A stretch of DNA of 64,000 bases from Blastomyces gilchristii SLH14081 (Eukaryota; Ascomycota; Eurotiomycetes; Onygenales; Ajellomycetaceae). Position 1 is the first letter of the stretch; every line of letters begins with the position of its first letter. A program made the translations under genes and the position numbers. Shown here in pieces: positions 46,820-58,524 of this stretch. The notes beneath the pieces are model-generated. The model was not told the DNA's origin and searched no databases. It worked only from the letters and a program-made list of their open reading frames with translations. The stretch is from NCBI RefSeq assembly GCF_000003855.2, contig NW_003101668.1, forward strand, positions 62,001 to 126,000, in the 5' to 3' direction.

Positions 46820-49093
46820 ATGGAGGGAGGTGATTTCAGCAATCTTGCAGAGCAGGTTGGCGGCCTCATCAACCAATGTCGACAATGGAAGCAAGAGAAT
46901 GTGGAGCTGGCAACAAAGCTCGAAGAGCATGCGAAGCAGATTAAAGTTTTGGAAACGGAGAATTCAGACTTGCAACGACAGCTCGAAGCTATTGAAACGA
47001 CTGACACTGACTCTGTTGATGAAGTAGAGAAAAGGCTACTCGAAAACAGACAGCAATATGCTCCACATTCGGTTATTCATGATCTCGGGGGTACAGCAGA
47101 GAAACCTGAAACGATTTCTTACGAACATTATGCGAGTCTAGCGAAGCGCTATGAGCAACTTTTTCAAGAAAATGCTAGCCTAATTGAATCCTTCTTCACA
47201 GTGAAGAAGAAGCTGAGGAGTTGCAAAAGCAAGGTCAATTTGTGGAACAAATGCTTCGAACGCGATACATTTGATGTTTACGTTCATGGGAAAAAGACTG
47301 TTTTTCGGAGGGACAATACAGTTGCGGCTCATCGCCCAGTGAGACACCATCGTCCTGGACAGAATGAAGCCGTATCTACATCCGGTATATCTACACTTGG
47401 ATCTCCGGGTCAAATACGCCAACCCCACATGCATGAAAACGGTCTGGTCGAGGAGAATACGGCCATTGGAACATTGGAAAAGGCGCGAGAACCCCAATTA
47501 CCCACCCTACCCAGTCCAAACACCCGAGCGGGAAGCGTTACTGGAGAGTCACTTCAGCAGCATTCCTCAGAGCTGAGCTCCTCGGATATAATGTCAACCC
47601 AAACACAAGATCCCCGATACGCTGTCGAGCCGCATATATTTCCAAGTTCTCCCCCCGTCGAGACCCCGATTTTCGTTTCGTCAAGGCCAGTTAAGGGGAG
47701 GGGGAGGGGAAATCAACATCCAGTGTTGAATAATGCCGCAGGCCTCCACGAGACTGGCAGTTTTACCACACCTGTTACTGTGAAAAGCGAGCCTACGTCA
47801 AGTAGCCCTCTTGAGAGGACCCATAGGACAAACAATAATAACGATATCGAGGGGGATAGCGACGATGACTGTTTAGATCTGAGTACCCGCGAAAAAGGCA
47901 AATTTGATTTTATACCAAGGGACCATGCTGATAGTCCACCTGCTCAACAATCAGACAATCGTTTTCCTGCCTTTGATGAGCGAGAAAATGTCAGAATAAA
48001 GCCACCAAATTTGGATCAGCGGCCATTAGCGGGAACCAAGCGCCGCTTAGCCCTTCAGCCGGTGAATGCCAATGTTCCTTCTATTCAACAAGGAGACGGG
48101 CATACCCCGAATCAAGGGGCCAAACGAAGACGGTATGAACCTAGAGGTGCTGAGCCAGTGCATTTAGTGGCAGAAGATGGAGAAGAAGCGAGTTGTCAGA
48201 GAGCGAATACGGGTCTTCATACTGGAAAACTGCACACGATCTCTAAAATTGAGATATCGAAATCCCCTGCTGCTGGTCGCCTCGAAGATCTTCTAGAAGG
48301 TGCGCCACGGCCACGACCAATACTGGCCTCCCCCTTTCGAAACCCTGAGGTTTCGGATAACTCACCCCTTGGAACCCCAAGTAAGATTTCGGCAAGGTCC
48401 ATCACTCCCCGGACTGCTCGGCCGCAGGGTATCGAGAAGAGGGCCCGATCCGGGCGACAGCCCCCTCCTCCAACTTCGCGGAGTTTACGCAGTTCTGCCG
48501 GACCCCATCAGCCTCGAGCCGACGACGAGGTGGCACCAGAAGATGAACCATTTCGAGCTAGACCTCTTCATCGCCTCGGATTCGAACATTTCAAACTCAA
48601 CCCAGAAAGAAACCAGGGACTTGATTATGCATTCGATGAGGTAGTTCGCAGGAAGGACCTGAGGAAATGCCTCCCGGGCTGCATCCGCCCACAATGCTGT
48701 GGGAAAGGTTTCCGCGCCATGGCAGAGCTCAAGGGATTCGGGACAGCCGGTAATAACGATGTATCTCTGGAGGATTTAGACCAGGAGGACCGACAAGTTC
48801 TGGATGAATACCTGGGCGACAATAGAAACGTCTTAGAGACAATGACGGAAAAAGAGCTGCGGGAGTTGCTTCTTGATGCGCGAACGAGACATCTTGCCAA
48901 TCAGTTTGGAAAACACCGACACGTTCATGAACGAGGGCGTTCGCCGCCTGGGTTCTGGCGTACGGATATGCCTAGTACGCAAGAGCTGGAGCGTGATCGG
49001 GAAGAGGCGAGGATGGCTGAGCAGGAGAAGCTGGCGGAAAGATACAAGGAGGCGATGCGGCCAGGGGGTTTGTGGAAGTTTGCTGATGAATAA
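46820..49093 (+). CDS. sae2: DNA end-resection factor Sae2/Ctp1/CtIP
   Basis: Cofactor of the Mre11-Rad50-Nbs1 nuclease, needed to start resection of double-strand breaks and remove hairpins or Spo11 adducts. Single exon, 757 aa. N-terminal coiled coil at about 5-65 (NLAEQVGGLINQCRQWKQENVELATKLEEHAKQIKVLETENSDLQRQL) fits the tetramerisation region. The middle is disordered with many SP/TP sites. The C-terminal SAE2 domain carries the zinc-binding-like CLPGCIRPQCCG (about 616-627) and the conserved GKHRHVHERGRSPPGFWRTDMPSTQE (about 696-720). That last motif includes the RHR DNA-contact residues and an SP site in the CDK-site neighbourhood. The start is the first ATG of the frame. Confidence 0.93.
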   Translation: MEGGDFSNLAEQVGGLINQCRQWKQENVELATKLEEHAKQIKVLETENSDLQRQLEAIETTDTDSVDEVEKRLLENRQQYAPHSVIHDLGGTAEKPETISYEHYASLAKRYEQLFQENASLIESFFTVKKKLRSCKSKVNLWNKCFERDTFDVYVHGKKTVFRRDNTVAAHRPVRHHRPGQNEAVSTSGISTLGSPGQIRQPHMHENGLVEENTAIGTLEKAREPQLPTLPSPNTRAGSVTGESLQQHSSELSSSDIMSTQTQDPRYAVEPHIFPSSPPVETPIFVSSRPVKGRGRGNQHPVLNNAAGLHETGSFTTPVTVKSEPTSSSPLERTHRTNNNNDIEGDSDDDCLDLSTREKGKFDFIPRDHADSPPAQQSDNRFPAFDERENVRIKPPNLDQRPLAGTKRRLALQPVNANVPSIQQGDGHTPNQGAKRRRYEPRGAEPVHLVAEDGEEASCQRANTGLHTGKLHTISKIEISKSPAAGRLEDLLEGAPRPRPILASPFRNPEVSDNSPLGTPSKISARSITPRTARPQGIEKRARSGRQPPPPTSRSLRSSAGPHQPRADDEVAPEDEPFRARPLHRLGFEHFKLNPERNQGLDYAFDEVVRRKDLRKCLPGCIRPQCCGKGFRAMAELKGFGTAGNNDVSLEDLDQEDRQVLDEYLGDNRNVLETMTEKELRELLLDARTRHLANQFGKHRHVHERGRSPPGFWRTDMPSTQELERDREEARMAEQEKLAERYKEAMRPGGLWKFADE

Positions 49094-49469
49094 GTGAGTT
49101 GTGAAGTGCATCTATATACATATGTAATGGCTACATCCGGCTGTTTGCTATCCATATTGTTACTGGGGCATTTATTATAATAAGGAAAACACCGTTAATT
49201 ATAAAGTACATCTAAATTTTAACTACTACCTACGGTGGTCTTCATTCAGTTTTGAGGTGAAAACCGAACCTGTTTGGAGAATCTAAGGTTTCTGATACCT
49301 TGTCTGCGCTGGAAAGCTCTCCGAATGCCTCGGCACCCAACCTGTTGATAGCGCGTCACGTGGAATCCCTCTCCGCTGCCGATCAACCACCCGCAACCAA
49401 CACTACTCGACAACCACCCTTTTGGCAGATCCGACAGTGTCTGCCTTGACGCTTCACTGTCATATCGCG
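49094..49469. other. Intergenic region, sae2 to pex16
   Basis: 376 bp with the sae2 3' end and the pex16 promoter. A GCGCGTCACGTGG element lies at about 49350, containing a CACGTG core; nothing else seen. Confidence 0.5.
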
Positions 49470-50877
49470 ATGGAGCCCTTAAACAAGGACCGCAGTCGAT
49501 TCCCAGCGGCTCTATCTCATCCGAGGAAACTGAAAGGACTGTATGAAGAATTTGTAACCAAAAATTCCAGCTCCATCAGCCAAATCGAATCCACCCTCCG
49601 ATCCTTGTCATACATCATTCCAGGTATGGGCCCAGTATCCTTTCTGTTGTTGCGCGGATGCGCGGATGGGTCTGTGTTCTCGAACGTTGGCTAACCTGTA
49701 ATTTTCTCTACTAGGACGTTTTCGAGAATCTGAGCTTGCTTCTGAGTCCCGTACGCCACCCCCCCCCTTTATGCACCAGGCTCACGAACTATGAGCGCAT
49801 TTGGCAAACTAACGTCATATAGTTCATTCTGGGGTTCAGCTTCTATCGTTATACCATGATTCCCTCGTTTCAAGAGTTATTTCCCGGCTTCCTGCGACCA
49901 TCACCCGTCCTAACCCTACTCCACATGCGCGATATACTAAATATTGGTCTTCGCGCTCCTCACTTTACCAACGGGTAGCCTTGACCTTACAGATGATTCA
50001 ATATACAGAATTACTCTGGGAAATGATAGCCCGCCGTCGTGGAGAAAAAATCCGCTGGCGCGTGATCGTTTTTATCGAGGGCGTGAAGGCATTATGTCGA
50101 TTGATATTACTCCGTCTCACGAACTCTAGACCATTGGTTTCTCCACCTTTACCGGAGAGGGAGGTAGATCCAAGGAGCCCTGAGGAAGAAGAAGAGAGTA
50201 ATAACCTGTGGGATGATAAGTCGTCCCTTCATAGCGAAAGCGGATCAGCTTCAGACTTAAGTTGGACGATGCCAAGGACAGGCCTATCGCTACCGACTTT
50301 GCCGGATGTTGGCGACATTTCAAATTATCTGATATCTAGAGTCCTTACAGCCGATGATATAAAGCCTCCGAAAAGTCTTCTTCATCGAGTTACCGGGCAG
50401 GGCCAACTCGCTGAGGTGCTGTATATCATTCGCCCACTGATCTACGCGCTGGCCCTCCAGAAATGGCGCAACAATAAGAAGAGCTGGACTCCATGGCTTA
50501 TTGGCTTTGGCATGGAGTATGGATGCAGACAACTTGCGAAGAAGGATTTCCGAGAAAGAGTTGCAGGCGGTTTACGGGCCTTGACGGCTCTAGAGAAGGA
50601 GGAGCTTCGGAAACGGGGTTGGGCAATGGGCTGGTGGGTGATGAGGGGAGCGTTTTATGAAAATATTACGAAGTACGTTCTGGTCTTGTTCAATTCCTTA
50701 TGCGCCACTGAGTGTGAAATTGTTTACGGATGCTAACCATATTGTGTGCGTAGGGTTTGGCTGCAAAGTTTCGCTAAGAGACTAGAAGGCAAGCCATTAA
50801 TTGGATTGATCGGAGGTATTGTGGAAGACTACCAATATCTCTGGGATACTTATTACTTCCCAACAGCCACTCTCTGA
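49470..50877 (+). CDS. pex16: Peroxisomal membrane protein Pex16
   Basis: Peroxin acting in peroxisomal membrane assembly and in Pex3 targeting. Exons are 49470-49623, 49715-49750, 49823-50672 and 50754-50877; 387 aa, normal for the family. Exon 2 is 36 nt. Conserved marks are LYEEFVTKNSSSISQIESTLRSLSYIIPGRFRESELASES, HSGVQLLSLYHDSL, YTELLWEMIARRRGEKIRWRVIVFIEGVKALCRLILLRLT, a Pro-rich linker, LAEVLYIIRPLIYALALQKW, SWTPWLIGFGMEYG and the C-terminal SFAKRLEGKPLIGLIGGIVEDYQYLWDTYYF. The start is the only ATG that keeps the conserved N-terminal segment. It converges on the RNase H2A gene with 265 bp between the stops. Confidence 0.93.
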
Positions 50878-51142
50878 TCCGAGAATCTTTCCCTTTGTTA
50901 TTCAAGAGTCTGAGGTTTCAACTTCCTAGTTTATGGCAATTCCCCTTTTGTTTTGGTTTATTATAGAGAACGGGCTACGTGTGTATTATAGGGGAGCATT
51001 ACAATGTGCGGGATGCATCATTTCTTTTTCGTTTTAATGGAGAGGCAAACCTAAAAGGGTTCCTCCGTTATAATTTGTCATTATATCGCCATTTTAAAGC
51101 GATAATAGAGTATTAATGGGATATCAAATTTTTTGAGCGTTT

Positions 51143-52174
51143 TCAAAATATCTCCTGAGGCCTTTGGCCGTACCAATCTCGTAACTCGTCATTTTCCTCA
51201 TTATTCCCAGCCCTAGTTGCCGAAATTGAAAAGAAATTAGTTAACCGTTGCGCCTCCTCGTCTTCCTCAACAGGCCAGTCCACTCTGACCCCTGTTTTTG
51301 ATTCGAGTAGTTCCCTCGCAGTCCCCCAACTAAATCGACATTCATACCCCCATCCAAATAATGTATCCATATCATTCTTGAGCCATGAAACACATTTGGA
51401 ATCAGAAGGATAGCCGCTACCCCAGCCCTCAGTCGCGCTGTCTTGCTTCACGGTATCCCGCTGTTTCAACAGAGCCTCATAACATATCTCCAACGCCACG
51501 TCCCTCGTAACTTTTGCGCAGATACTCGCTGCACTGACAGAGGGATACAGCGAATCCGCCTTCTTGGCCACCGTAATCTTTAGCGAGGGGAATACCCGCT
51601 CCAACTTCCTTTGGTATGTTTCTGGATTCCCAATAGTGTCGATATATACCTCTCTCACGTTAACTCCCTTCTCCTCGACAATACAGCGAATAAGCTCTGT
51701 TGTTGCATCCATGGCCTGTGCGTTGAGATTATAGTTTCTTGTGCGAGGTCGAAGCATGCCTGCAGATATGTCTCGTGCTGACATCACCTTGACCCCCCAG
51801 CCGCAGGATGTGCTCAAAGAGTTGTCGGGGCTACAGAGGAGGTGCATGAGGTTTGATCGGACGGCGGGAGTGAGCACTTTGCTATCATCGAAGTGATGCT
51901 CTTCTGCTAATAGGGAGTGGTGGAGTGATAGTGGGAGGTAGAATGCGCTGTAAACCATGGGGCCCAGAACGGGGCCCCTGCCAGCTTCGTCAACACCGAG
52001 AACGCATGGGGTTGGTTCAATTGAGTCTTTTGAGGATGTTAAGGGTGTTGTTGACGGGGTTATGACTGGCGGACACGGTGAGTAATGTGTGTATGAATCT
52101 CCAGCTAGGAGGGTAGAAGCGTGTATTGATGGCGGTATAAAGGGTACGCTGCTGGGCGAATCCTGACTATCCAT
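51143..52174 (-). CDS. rnh201: Ribonuclease H2 catalytic subunit A
   Basis: Removes ribonucleotides from DNA and RNA from RNA:DNA hybrids, together with subunits B and C. Single exon, 343 aa. The catalytic residues of type 2 RNase H are all present: D62 and E63 in GVDEAGRGPVLGPMVY, D179 in EVYIDTIG and D207 in KKADSLYPSVSAASICAKV. Other marks are FDDSKVLTP, NLNAQAMDATTELI and the C-terminal SGYPSDSKCVSWLKNDMDTLFGWGYECRFSW. About 55 unstructured residues precede the domain, common in filamentous fungi. It is divergently transcribed from mif2. Confidence 0.94.
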   Translation of the reverse strand: MDSQDSPSSVPFIPPSIHASTLLAGDSYTHYSPCPPVITPSTTPLTSSKDSIEPTPCVLGVDEAGRGPVLGPMVYSAFYLPLSLHHSLLAEEHHFDDSKVLTPAVRSNLMHLLCSPDNSLSTSCGWGVKVMSARDISAGMLRPRTRNYNLNAQAMDATTELIRCIVEEKGVNVREVYIDTIGNPETYQRKLERVFPSLKITVAKKADSLYPSVSAASICAKVTRDVALEICYEALLKQRDTVKQDSATEGWGSGYPSDSKCVSWLKNDMDTLFGWGYECRFSWGTARELLESKTGVRVDWPVEEDEEAQRLTNFFSISATRAGNNEENDELRDWYGQRPQEIF

Positions 52175-52618
52175 TGAGGAAGGTGAGGAATGAGGCGATG
52201 GTGTTTATTCCTGTTGTATGGCTGGTATTCAGGGCTCTTTTTACTTCGCCAATGTGTGTCTTTATCATAGGTCAGTGATCCGTATACTCCGTTCATTGTA
52301 CAGAGTACAGAGTAAAAGGAGACGTGACGTTGCTTAGCTAAATAACACGCGTCCCCCAGACCGGGATTAGTGCCGTTTATTCGCGTTGGCTCTATTACGG
52401 CATTATGCTCCCCTCCCACGGCGCACCAACAAGGCCCAGCAGCACCATATACAACAACAACAACGACGCAGGGGAATATATATCTGTATTGAGCGGAGCC
52501 CTTTCACTTTCATTGTCGCTGCCGAATATCTCCTGCTTCTTGGGCCATCGCCGCTGATCGCGGACATATTATGCTTTCCCGACTTTAAATCTTCAACAAA
52601 CCATTACAATTCTGCAAT
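52175..52618. promoter_or_regulatory. Divergent promoter with MluI cell-cycle box, rnh201 / mif2
   Basis: 444 bp between two divergent starts. A perfect ACGCGT (MCB) lies at 52347-52352, near the middle. MBF-bound MCB sites drive G1/S expression in yeasts (established). Its use by this pair is inference, and a 6-bp palindrome may occur by chance. Confidence 0.5.
52347..52352. promoter_or_regulatory. MCB element ACGCGT
   Basis: Perfect MluI cell-cycle box between rnh201 and mif2, self-complementary and so able to serve both genes. Confidence 0.45.
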
Positions 52619-54887
52619 ATGCCACCTCGAGGACTTGCAAAAGCTCGCGACTTCGACTACTCCAATGTGGGTAAGGCTGGAAGGTAAGTACTTGAATTCT
52701 CGAGATTCGAAGCTGGATTGCCATTGCGGGAATGCGCGCAAACTGCGACAATATTTACTAAGGTTTTGGTATCTTCCTATTAGGCGCACGGGCATTACCT
52801 TAAAGGAAGGGAAACTCGATGAACATGGCATGGAAGAGATTGAGGGGATGTTCTCATCGCCGGAGAAATCCCCAGTTAGGACTAATGGCCATGGCTACGG
52901 AAACGATACCCTAAACTCAGAGGATATGGAAACCGGAGATAGTACGTTCCCCTCCCCATCCCCCTCCTCAACAAACGCAGAGGGTTCACTAGGGTTTAAT
53001 AACGTTTGCTGTGCAAAGATGGATCCTATATACTCATTTCACTCTAGGTAGCATCCCGGAACCGGCTGACGTACTTTCAGGCCGACGTGTGCAACGAAAT
53101 CCCTTGCTTTTGCCTCCTCGATCGCGCTCCCCGATGAAATCAAACATGTCCGGTTCCCCGAGAAGAACTCCAGGGATCCGGTCGTCCTCTGTTGCCCATT
53201 ATGGCCCATCCTCCAGCCCTATTTCTGCACGGCCATCAGCCAAGCGTGCTCTTGACTTTTCTCATGCGCCACGCTTGGCCAGGTCGCCTCCCGATATGCC
53301 TTTAGAAGCTGACGAACCTGCGGACTTCTCGGATGACGGCAATCATTTAATGGATGATGAAGCGGAGGATACCCACTTTGCAGAGTCGCACGGAGATTAT
53401 CACGAAGGCTACGATAATGTAGATGGAGACTCACCAAACCCTCAGAATCAAGATGATGACGACGATGAGAATGACGCACCAGTTGAGGACCCAGAGGACC
53501 CAGAGGATACCGGAAGCGAACCTTCACCTTCAATAATTGCGAAAACGGTGGGGAGGAAGCGCAAGAATGCTCAATCAAAACCCAAATCTTCAACCAGGAC
53601 ACAACAAGAACGTGAAGCGGATTCGGAGCCAGCCCCTAATGCATCAGCTAAGCCCGCACCAAAACGACGAGGAAGAAAACCCAAAGCCGCAACTACAGAA
53701 GTAGATCATGATGTCGAGGAGGACGCAGATGGCTTCAGAGCACCCAAGAGAGCGAAAACAAGTGGTTCAAAGGGACGATCCAACCTTCATATGTCCGTCG
53801 AACAAGAACAGGAGCTAAATTCAGTTGTGGAGAACATCACAAACCGAAATGGACCACTGAAAAACCGAAGTTTATATATACTTAAAAGAGAAACGCCCTC
53901 AGATCAATCCGCAAGGCATACCCGCTCTGGTCGGGTATCAGTACGCCCACTTGCGTATTGGCGCAACGAACGGTGTGTGTATGGAGATGGGTCTGCGGAA
54001 GTTGGACAACGCTTCCCATTATCGACGATTAAAGAAATCATTCGAACAGAAGAGCTGGATACGAGAGTAGACAGGAAAGGGAAACAGTCATCCAAGAAGA
54101 AATCTAAATCCAAGTCCAAATCCAAAAGGTCTAAGGACGACCCATCTGATGATGAGGATGAGATAGATAACGCTGAGCCATGGGAAACGGAAGAAGGGGT
54201 GTTTTACGGTCCAGTAAAGAAGTGGGATCCAAAAACCCAGAGCGCCACGCAGGAAGAGGAAATGATAGGTGTGTTGCCTCCGTTTGAAATAGCTTCAATG
54301 GAAGGGCTACTTTTACTAAATTTTGGGTATAGATGTTGCCTTTGCTCCTTCTGCAATAGAAACGCATGAAGTGAAGGATTCCACATTCCGATTCGCGAAA
54401 ATACTCAACAACGTTTTTCTAGGTTCTGGATTTGTTGATATGCCCCCTGGCGCTGTTAAAAGACAAAAGAACTCTAAGAAAATGCACATGGTTTTTTTTG
54501 TCTACCACGGCCGAATACGGGTTGATGTGTCAGGACTTCAATTCAGCGCTGGAAAGGGGTGCGTTTTTCAAGTTCCCCGAGGTTAGTATCCGCAACATTT
54601 TTCTTCACGTTCCTGTTTCCTCCACCTTCTACTATTCTTGCCAGTCAATTTTGCTACCATTGTAAATCGCAATATTAACTTCTGACATTGTTGACGTGGG
54701 GATTATAGGAAATAATTATAGTTTTGCCAATGATTATGACAAACCCGCTGCGCTCTTCTTTACCCAGGGGTGTGTTCCCCAGAACAAGGAGGGTGAGAGT
54801 GATAGTGCCGAGCCCACTTCTGTACCTGTAGAAGCACCTGTGCAGGCACCGGCTGGTGCAAAGAGAGGTAGACCGAGGCAGCATTGA
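52619..54887 (+). CDS. mif2: Inner-kinetochore protein Mif2/CENP-C
   Basis: Binds CENP-A nucleosomes and links centromeric chromatin to the outer kinetochore. Exons are 52619-52683, 52784-52941, 53048-54268, 54333-54581 and 54709-54887; 623 aa. Residues 1-55 match the Mif2 N-terminal domain (DFDYSNVGKAGRRTGITLKEGKLDEHGMEEIEGMFSSPEKSP). The middle is acidic and then basic, with an AT-hook-like KRRGRKPK. The CENP-C signature is at about 365-385 (RHTRSGRVSVRPLAYWRNERCVY). A Lys/Ser repeat follows, then a C-terminal cupin dimerisation domain from about 482 (FRFAKILNNVFLGSGFVDMPPGAVKRQKNS, MVFFVYHGRIRVDVSG, GCVFQVPRGNNYSFAND). The protein ends in a second AT-hook-like KRGRPRQH. It shares the promoter region with rnh201. 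Confidence 0.94.
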
Positions 54888-57800
54888 GCGCGCTTTTATT
54901 TCGGTGATTGTTGGTCTCTAGTTAGTAATCAAGTGGTTGTTGGTATGGTTATGGGTGGATGTGCTTGCTCACCCTATTATTTTTCTTACCTCAGTTCAGC
55001 GGATACTCGGGGGTCGCATTCTATGTCGCTCGGGGTGTGCGGAGTACTCTCTACGCTCTAGCTTGACGCTGCATTTATGTCTGGCGTTTTGGTTGGCATT
55101 GTGCATTTCAGCAGGTTGTTGAGATCTCATGCCTTGTCGGAGAAGGTATATTTCGCGGCATAATTTATTATATTCTATTGAGAGTGTATATTTTTACCTG
55201 GTGTATCATCGAAAGAGCGTGTATTTGCTTTGATATCTTTATATCCACGTATATTCCCCTAAAGCTGAGAGCAAGTATTCGACCCTGCTGTGTGGTTTCT
55301 TAATCAGCGATCTCAATCACATGACCGTGTGTTGCTGCGGCCCGAGCACCAAATCCCAACCACTCATCCAAAACTATCGTGAGGGGTTCAGACAAACGAC
55401 CACTCCTCCTACGAACAACATCCGGGGGGCTGGATGTATCAGTACATGGGTATTTTCAAGTGTGTGCTATGAGCCAGTTATCTATCTGGAATCTCCATAC
55501 CTAGTTGGCGTGAAGAGATTCCTCTTTTACAGTGACGTCGTTTGGTTTTGCTCGAATTTCCAGGATTCCAGAAGAAAAGAGCCTGGTGAGAACATCAATT
55601 CCTTTCAGGCACCAAAGGACCCGTTTATTGTGTGGATGAGCCTTGTTCACAAACAAAGAATGGAAAAGAGAGCTCCGTGACAGGCCCCTTCGATTCTCAA
55701 GGTTCTCGACTCCCCCTACTCTCGCCCTGGCGGTCCAATGGCGTCCAACCGTTCACCGCCTTTGGAGCATATGAGAACTAAGGCCAACTCACCAAGAATA
55801 CCAAGGAGAGAGGCCAGGACGTGCAGCAGCGCACAAAACAGTATTTGGCTGATTTTAACAAAATTCCTTCCCACGAGTTAAGGGTGCAATTGGCCTTCCA
55901 AAACCCTTTCCCGCCTCAACCGTGATCAGCGGTATCACGCATATGTATGTCTAAGGGTTGACCGCTCTCGCCTTTTGGTTCTCTTCATCGCTCGGTCTCT
56001 GCGTAAGAAACCGCCTCACGGTAATTGAATAGCGTGGGACTGTGGATCAGGTTCGGTTATGTACTATACCGATCCTGCATGGCTTCGTTGGGCATCTATT
56101 ATTATTCAAAACCCTACATACATGCCGTTCAAATTTTCACATCATCTCTGTCCCGGGAAAGCCAGTTCATGCCTCATTATTTGTTGTTATTATTTTTTAC
56201 GAGGGCTTGGTCCACCGCCGCCGCTCAAGAAAAAGAAAAAGCATGTTGCTAGCTCTCAAGTAGCATTTACATGTGCATGAGTAGACTGGTGCAGCCTCAC
56301 TATGGTAATGATGCATACTTTTAAACAAAAAATGGGAGGGCGGACAAAAGTTGCCGATATCTTGAAATTGTCGAGCTTTGGATGATGAGCTGGATTAAAG
56401 ATACAGGCTCCTTTTTTCCCCTTCCGAGCCTTTCCACCCAATCCTCCGAGGTGGACATGTCGGAAATCCAACAGACGGGATGCATGTTCCCCCTGTTCTG
56501 GTTCATATTCCCTGTTTCCTGACGAATTGAGAGTCAGGTTCCAAAAGCGTGGCACCATCAACGCACTTTGACAACTAACAAGGTTGTTTTCGAGTGCGCT
56601 AGACCTTACGCTGGTGGGATGGCGCGAACTGCTGTCATATGAAAAATGGACTGGTGAAAGTTCGCTCTGTTCTGTCAAGGCTGTATGGAGAGCATCCTCA
56701 ACGTGGACACGGTGGCGGAGCGGATGTCAGAAGGAATTTGCTTCCGCATCGTTGAGACTGGTGACAACGTATCGGGGATTCCACATTTTAACCTTCATGG
56801 TTCGTGCTTTCACGTCTGCAAACACTTTTTGGCTAGCTATGGTGTTCGCTGGGGCGATCATCAACATCATCCTCCACCTCATCCGCTTCCACCCCCGCTC
56901 GAGGGATGATGTCAAGTTTTTTTCGGTTCGTGGAATCATGGATACTTTGATTTTGCCGCATTTGATTTGACGCCCTCCGTTCTCGCAATGCTCGTCTAGC
57001 ACTATCCGGAAACCAACTGCGTGATTTGTCCACCTCATCACGAATGAATTTGTCACTTTTATTCCCAAGCCCCCCAAAAAGCCTGCAGGGTTGGCCTGCA
57101 CCAGGAAAGAAGCCTCGTCTTGACATGCACAAACAAGTCAGCAAACCGCAATGGCTGCCTCCTGCCGTTCCCAAAATATTGGTTCGCCCATCGGATGATG
57201 ACGTCTCGACACTCCACGTTCCCCAGGCTTGTATCAAAGTTCTTTCTCTTGGTGGAAACGTGGACTCTAACCAAAGGTGGGCTCGTTCAACTCTTTTACG
57301 ACCATGGCAGTTTGGAAATTCTGGAGTAGAAATATTTTGCGATTGCGACTGTTATAATATTTCATATTCCTCTGATGGTAATATATAACATGTTGCAAAT
57401 TGTAGCTTTATGTTTTATTATTACTATTATTATTACTTCGTTGACATTCCGCTCCGTTGAAAATTTGCTTTAAAAACTACTCTTGATATTAATAGTACTA
57501 TCAAGCCGATAATGACAGCAATAAGAGGCGTGGCAGGGTGATCTTCTATCATGGTCAGCTGGTTCAAAATATATTTGCCACCGACGAATTCCTCTGGAAT
57601 CCTCAGCAGCCATTCATTCATTGCCAGTGCTCCACTGGTTCGTCAGGTGCTGGGTTACCGTCGACGGTGGTCATGCTCTACATAAGCATGAGCTTCTACA
57701 AATGCACCCTAGGACGGGACAGGCCAATGACGCTGCACAGTAAACATTCCCTTCCTTCAGGGCACCATACGTCGGAGGCACCTCCCTCCACCTCTCATTC

Positions 57801-58524
57801 CAGCTGCGAATTCTTTTCCCTCAACACAAGAGGTATTTCTGTCGGGCGTCTACCGCCCCTTGACCAAGGTGATTGAACTGGAAGGAGGCGGAAATCAAAA
57901 TGACCATAGTGAATTATTCGGCCCTATATCTGCCCGAATAATCATACCCTATGGATTGTGCAGACCCCTTTGGGCCAAACGTTGCTGAACCCTATTAATA
58001 CAAGGGATATATAATCATAAATGTGAAGCCCCTTATTCATTGGGGAATACTGCCTCACCTCCCAGGTAATCACAGCCAAAAATAACTCCAACGACAGAAA
58101 CGAGCCATCAATGATGAATCCATGCTGCCAACAGGAGGAAATCCGCCCAATCAAGTCAAGACCATGTACATGTACATACATATCCTTCTTTCGGCCTGAA
58201 ACACCGGTGCCCTTCACAATCGTTACAAAGGCAACCCCTGAAGACAAAAAAATTCCATAAGTGTAGATACTATATTGCGGTATGGTATATACATAATAAC
58301 GAGGCGAGAGTGACGAGAAGTCTAGATCCGTCATCCTTGGCTCGAATTCGACGAGGGATCGATCATATTGGTTTTTTCTGGTTTAAATAATAATAGTATC
58401 GATTCTAGCCCCTTTATAATCGCAACAATTGGTTGGAAATCCGACGGGGTTTTTTTAGGATGATACGGAGGAAATCAGGAAAATAATAAAAAATAAATAA
58501 AACAAAAATAAAATAAAAAAGAAT
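54888..58524. other. Gene-poor region after mif2
   Basis: Short frames on both strands (for example 55321-55680, 56584-56970, 57026-57388) overlap each other, have no domain and mostly lack a supported start. The palindrome CATGTACATGTACAT is at 58163-58177. One ORF with a membrane helix (57433-57621) is listed separately. Confidence 0.5.
57433..57621 (-). CDS. Candidate small membrane protein or last exon of an unseen gene
   Basis: 62 codons from a real ATG. After a hydrophilic N-terminal half comes one hydrophobic helix, TPLIAVIIGLIVLLISRVVF, followed by a short basic tail (KANFQRSGMSTK), which suits a tail-anchored orientation. A possible splice acceptor (AACCAG) lies about 20 nt before the ATG, so it could instead be the last exon of a longer minus-strand gene. 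No family recognised. Chance hydrophobicity is possible. Confidence 0.3.
   Translation of the reverse strand: MNEWLLRIPEEFVGGKYILNQLTMIEDHPATPLIAVIIGLIVLLISRVVFKANFQRSGMSTK

Noticed and set aside
55321..57388. ORFs of 60-140 codons on both strands after mif2
   Set aside because: They overlap each other, many start only at TTG/GTG/CTG, and none shows a family motif.
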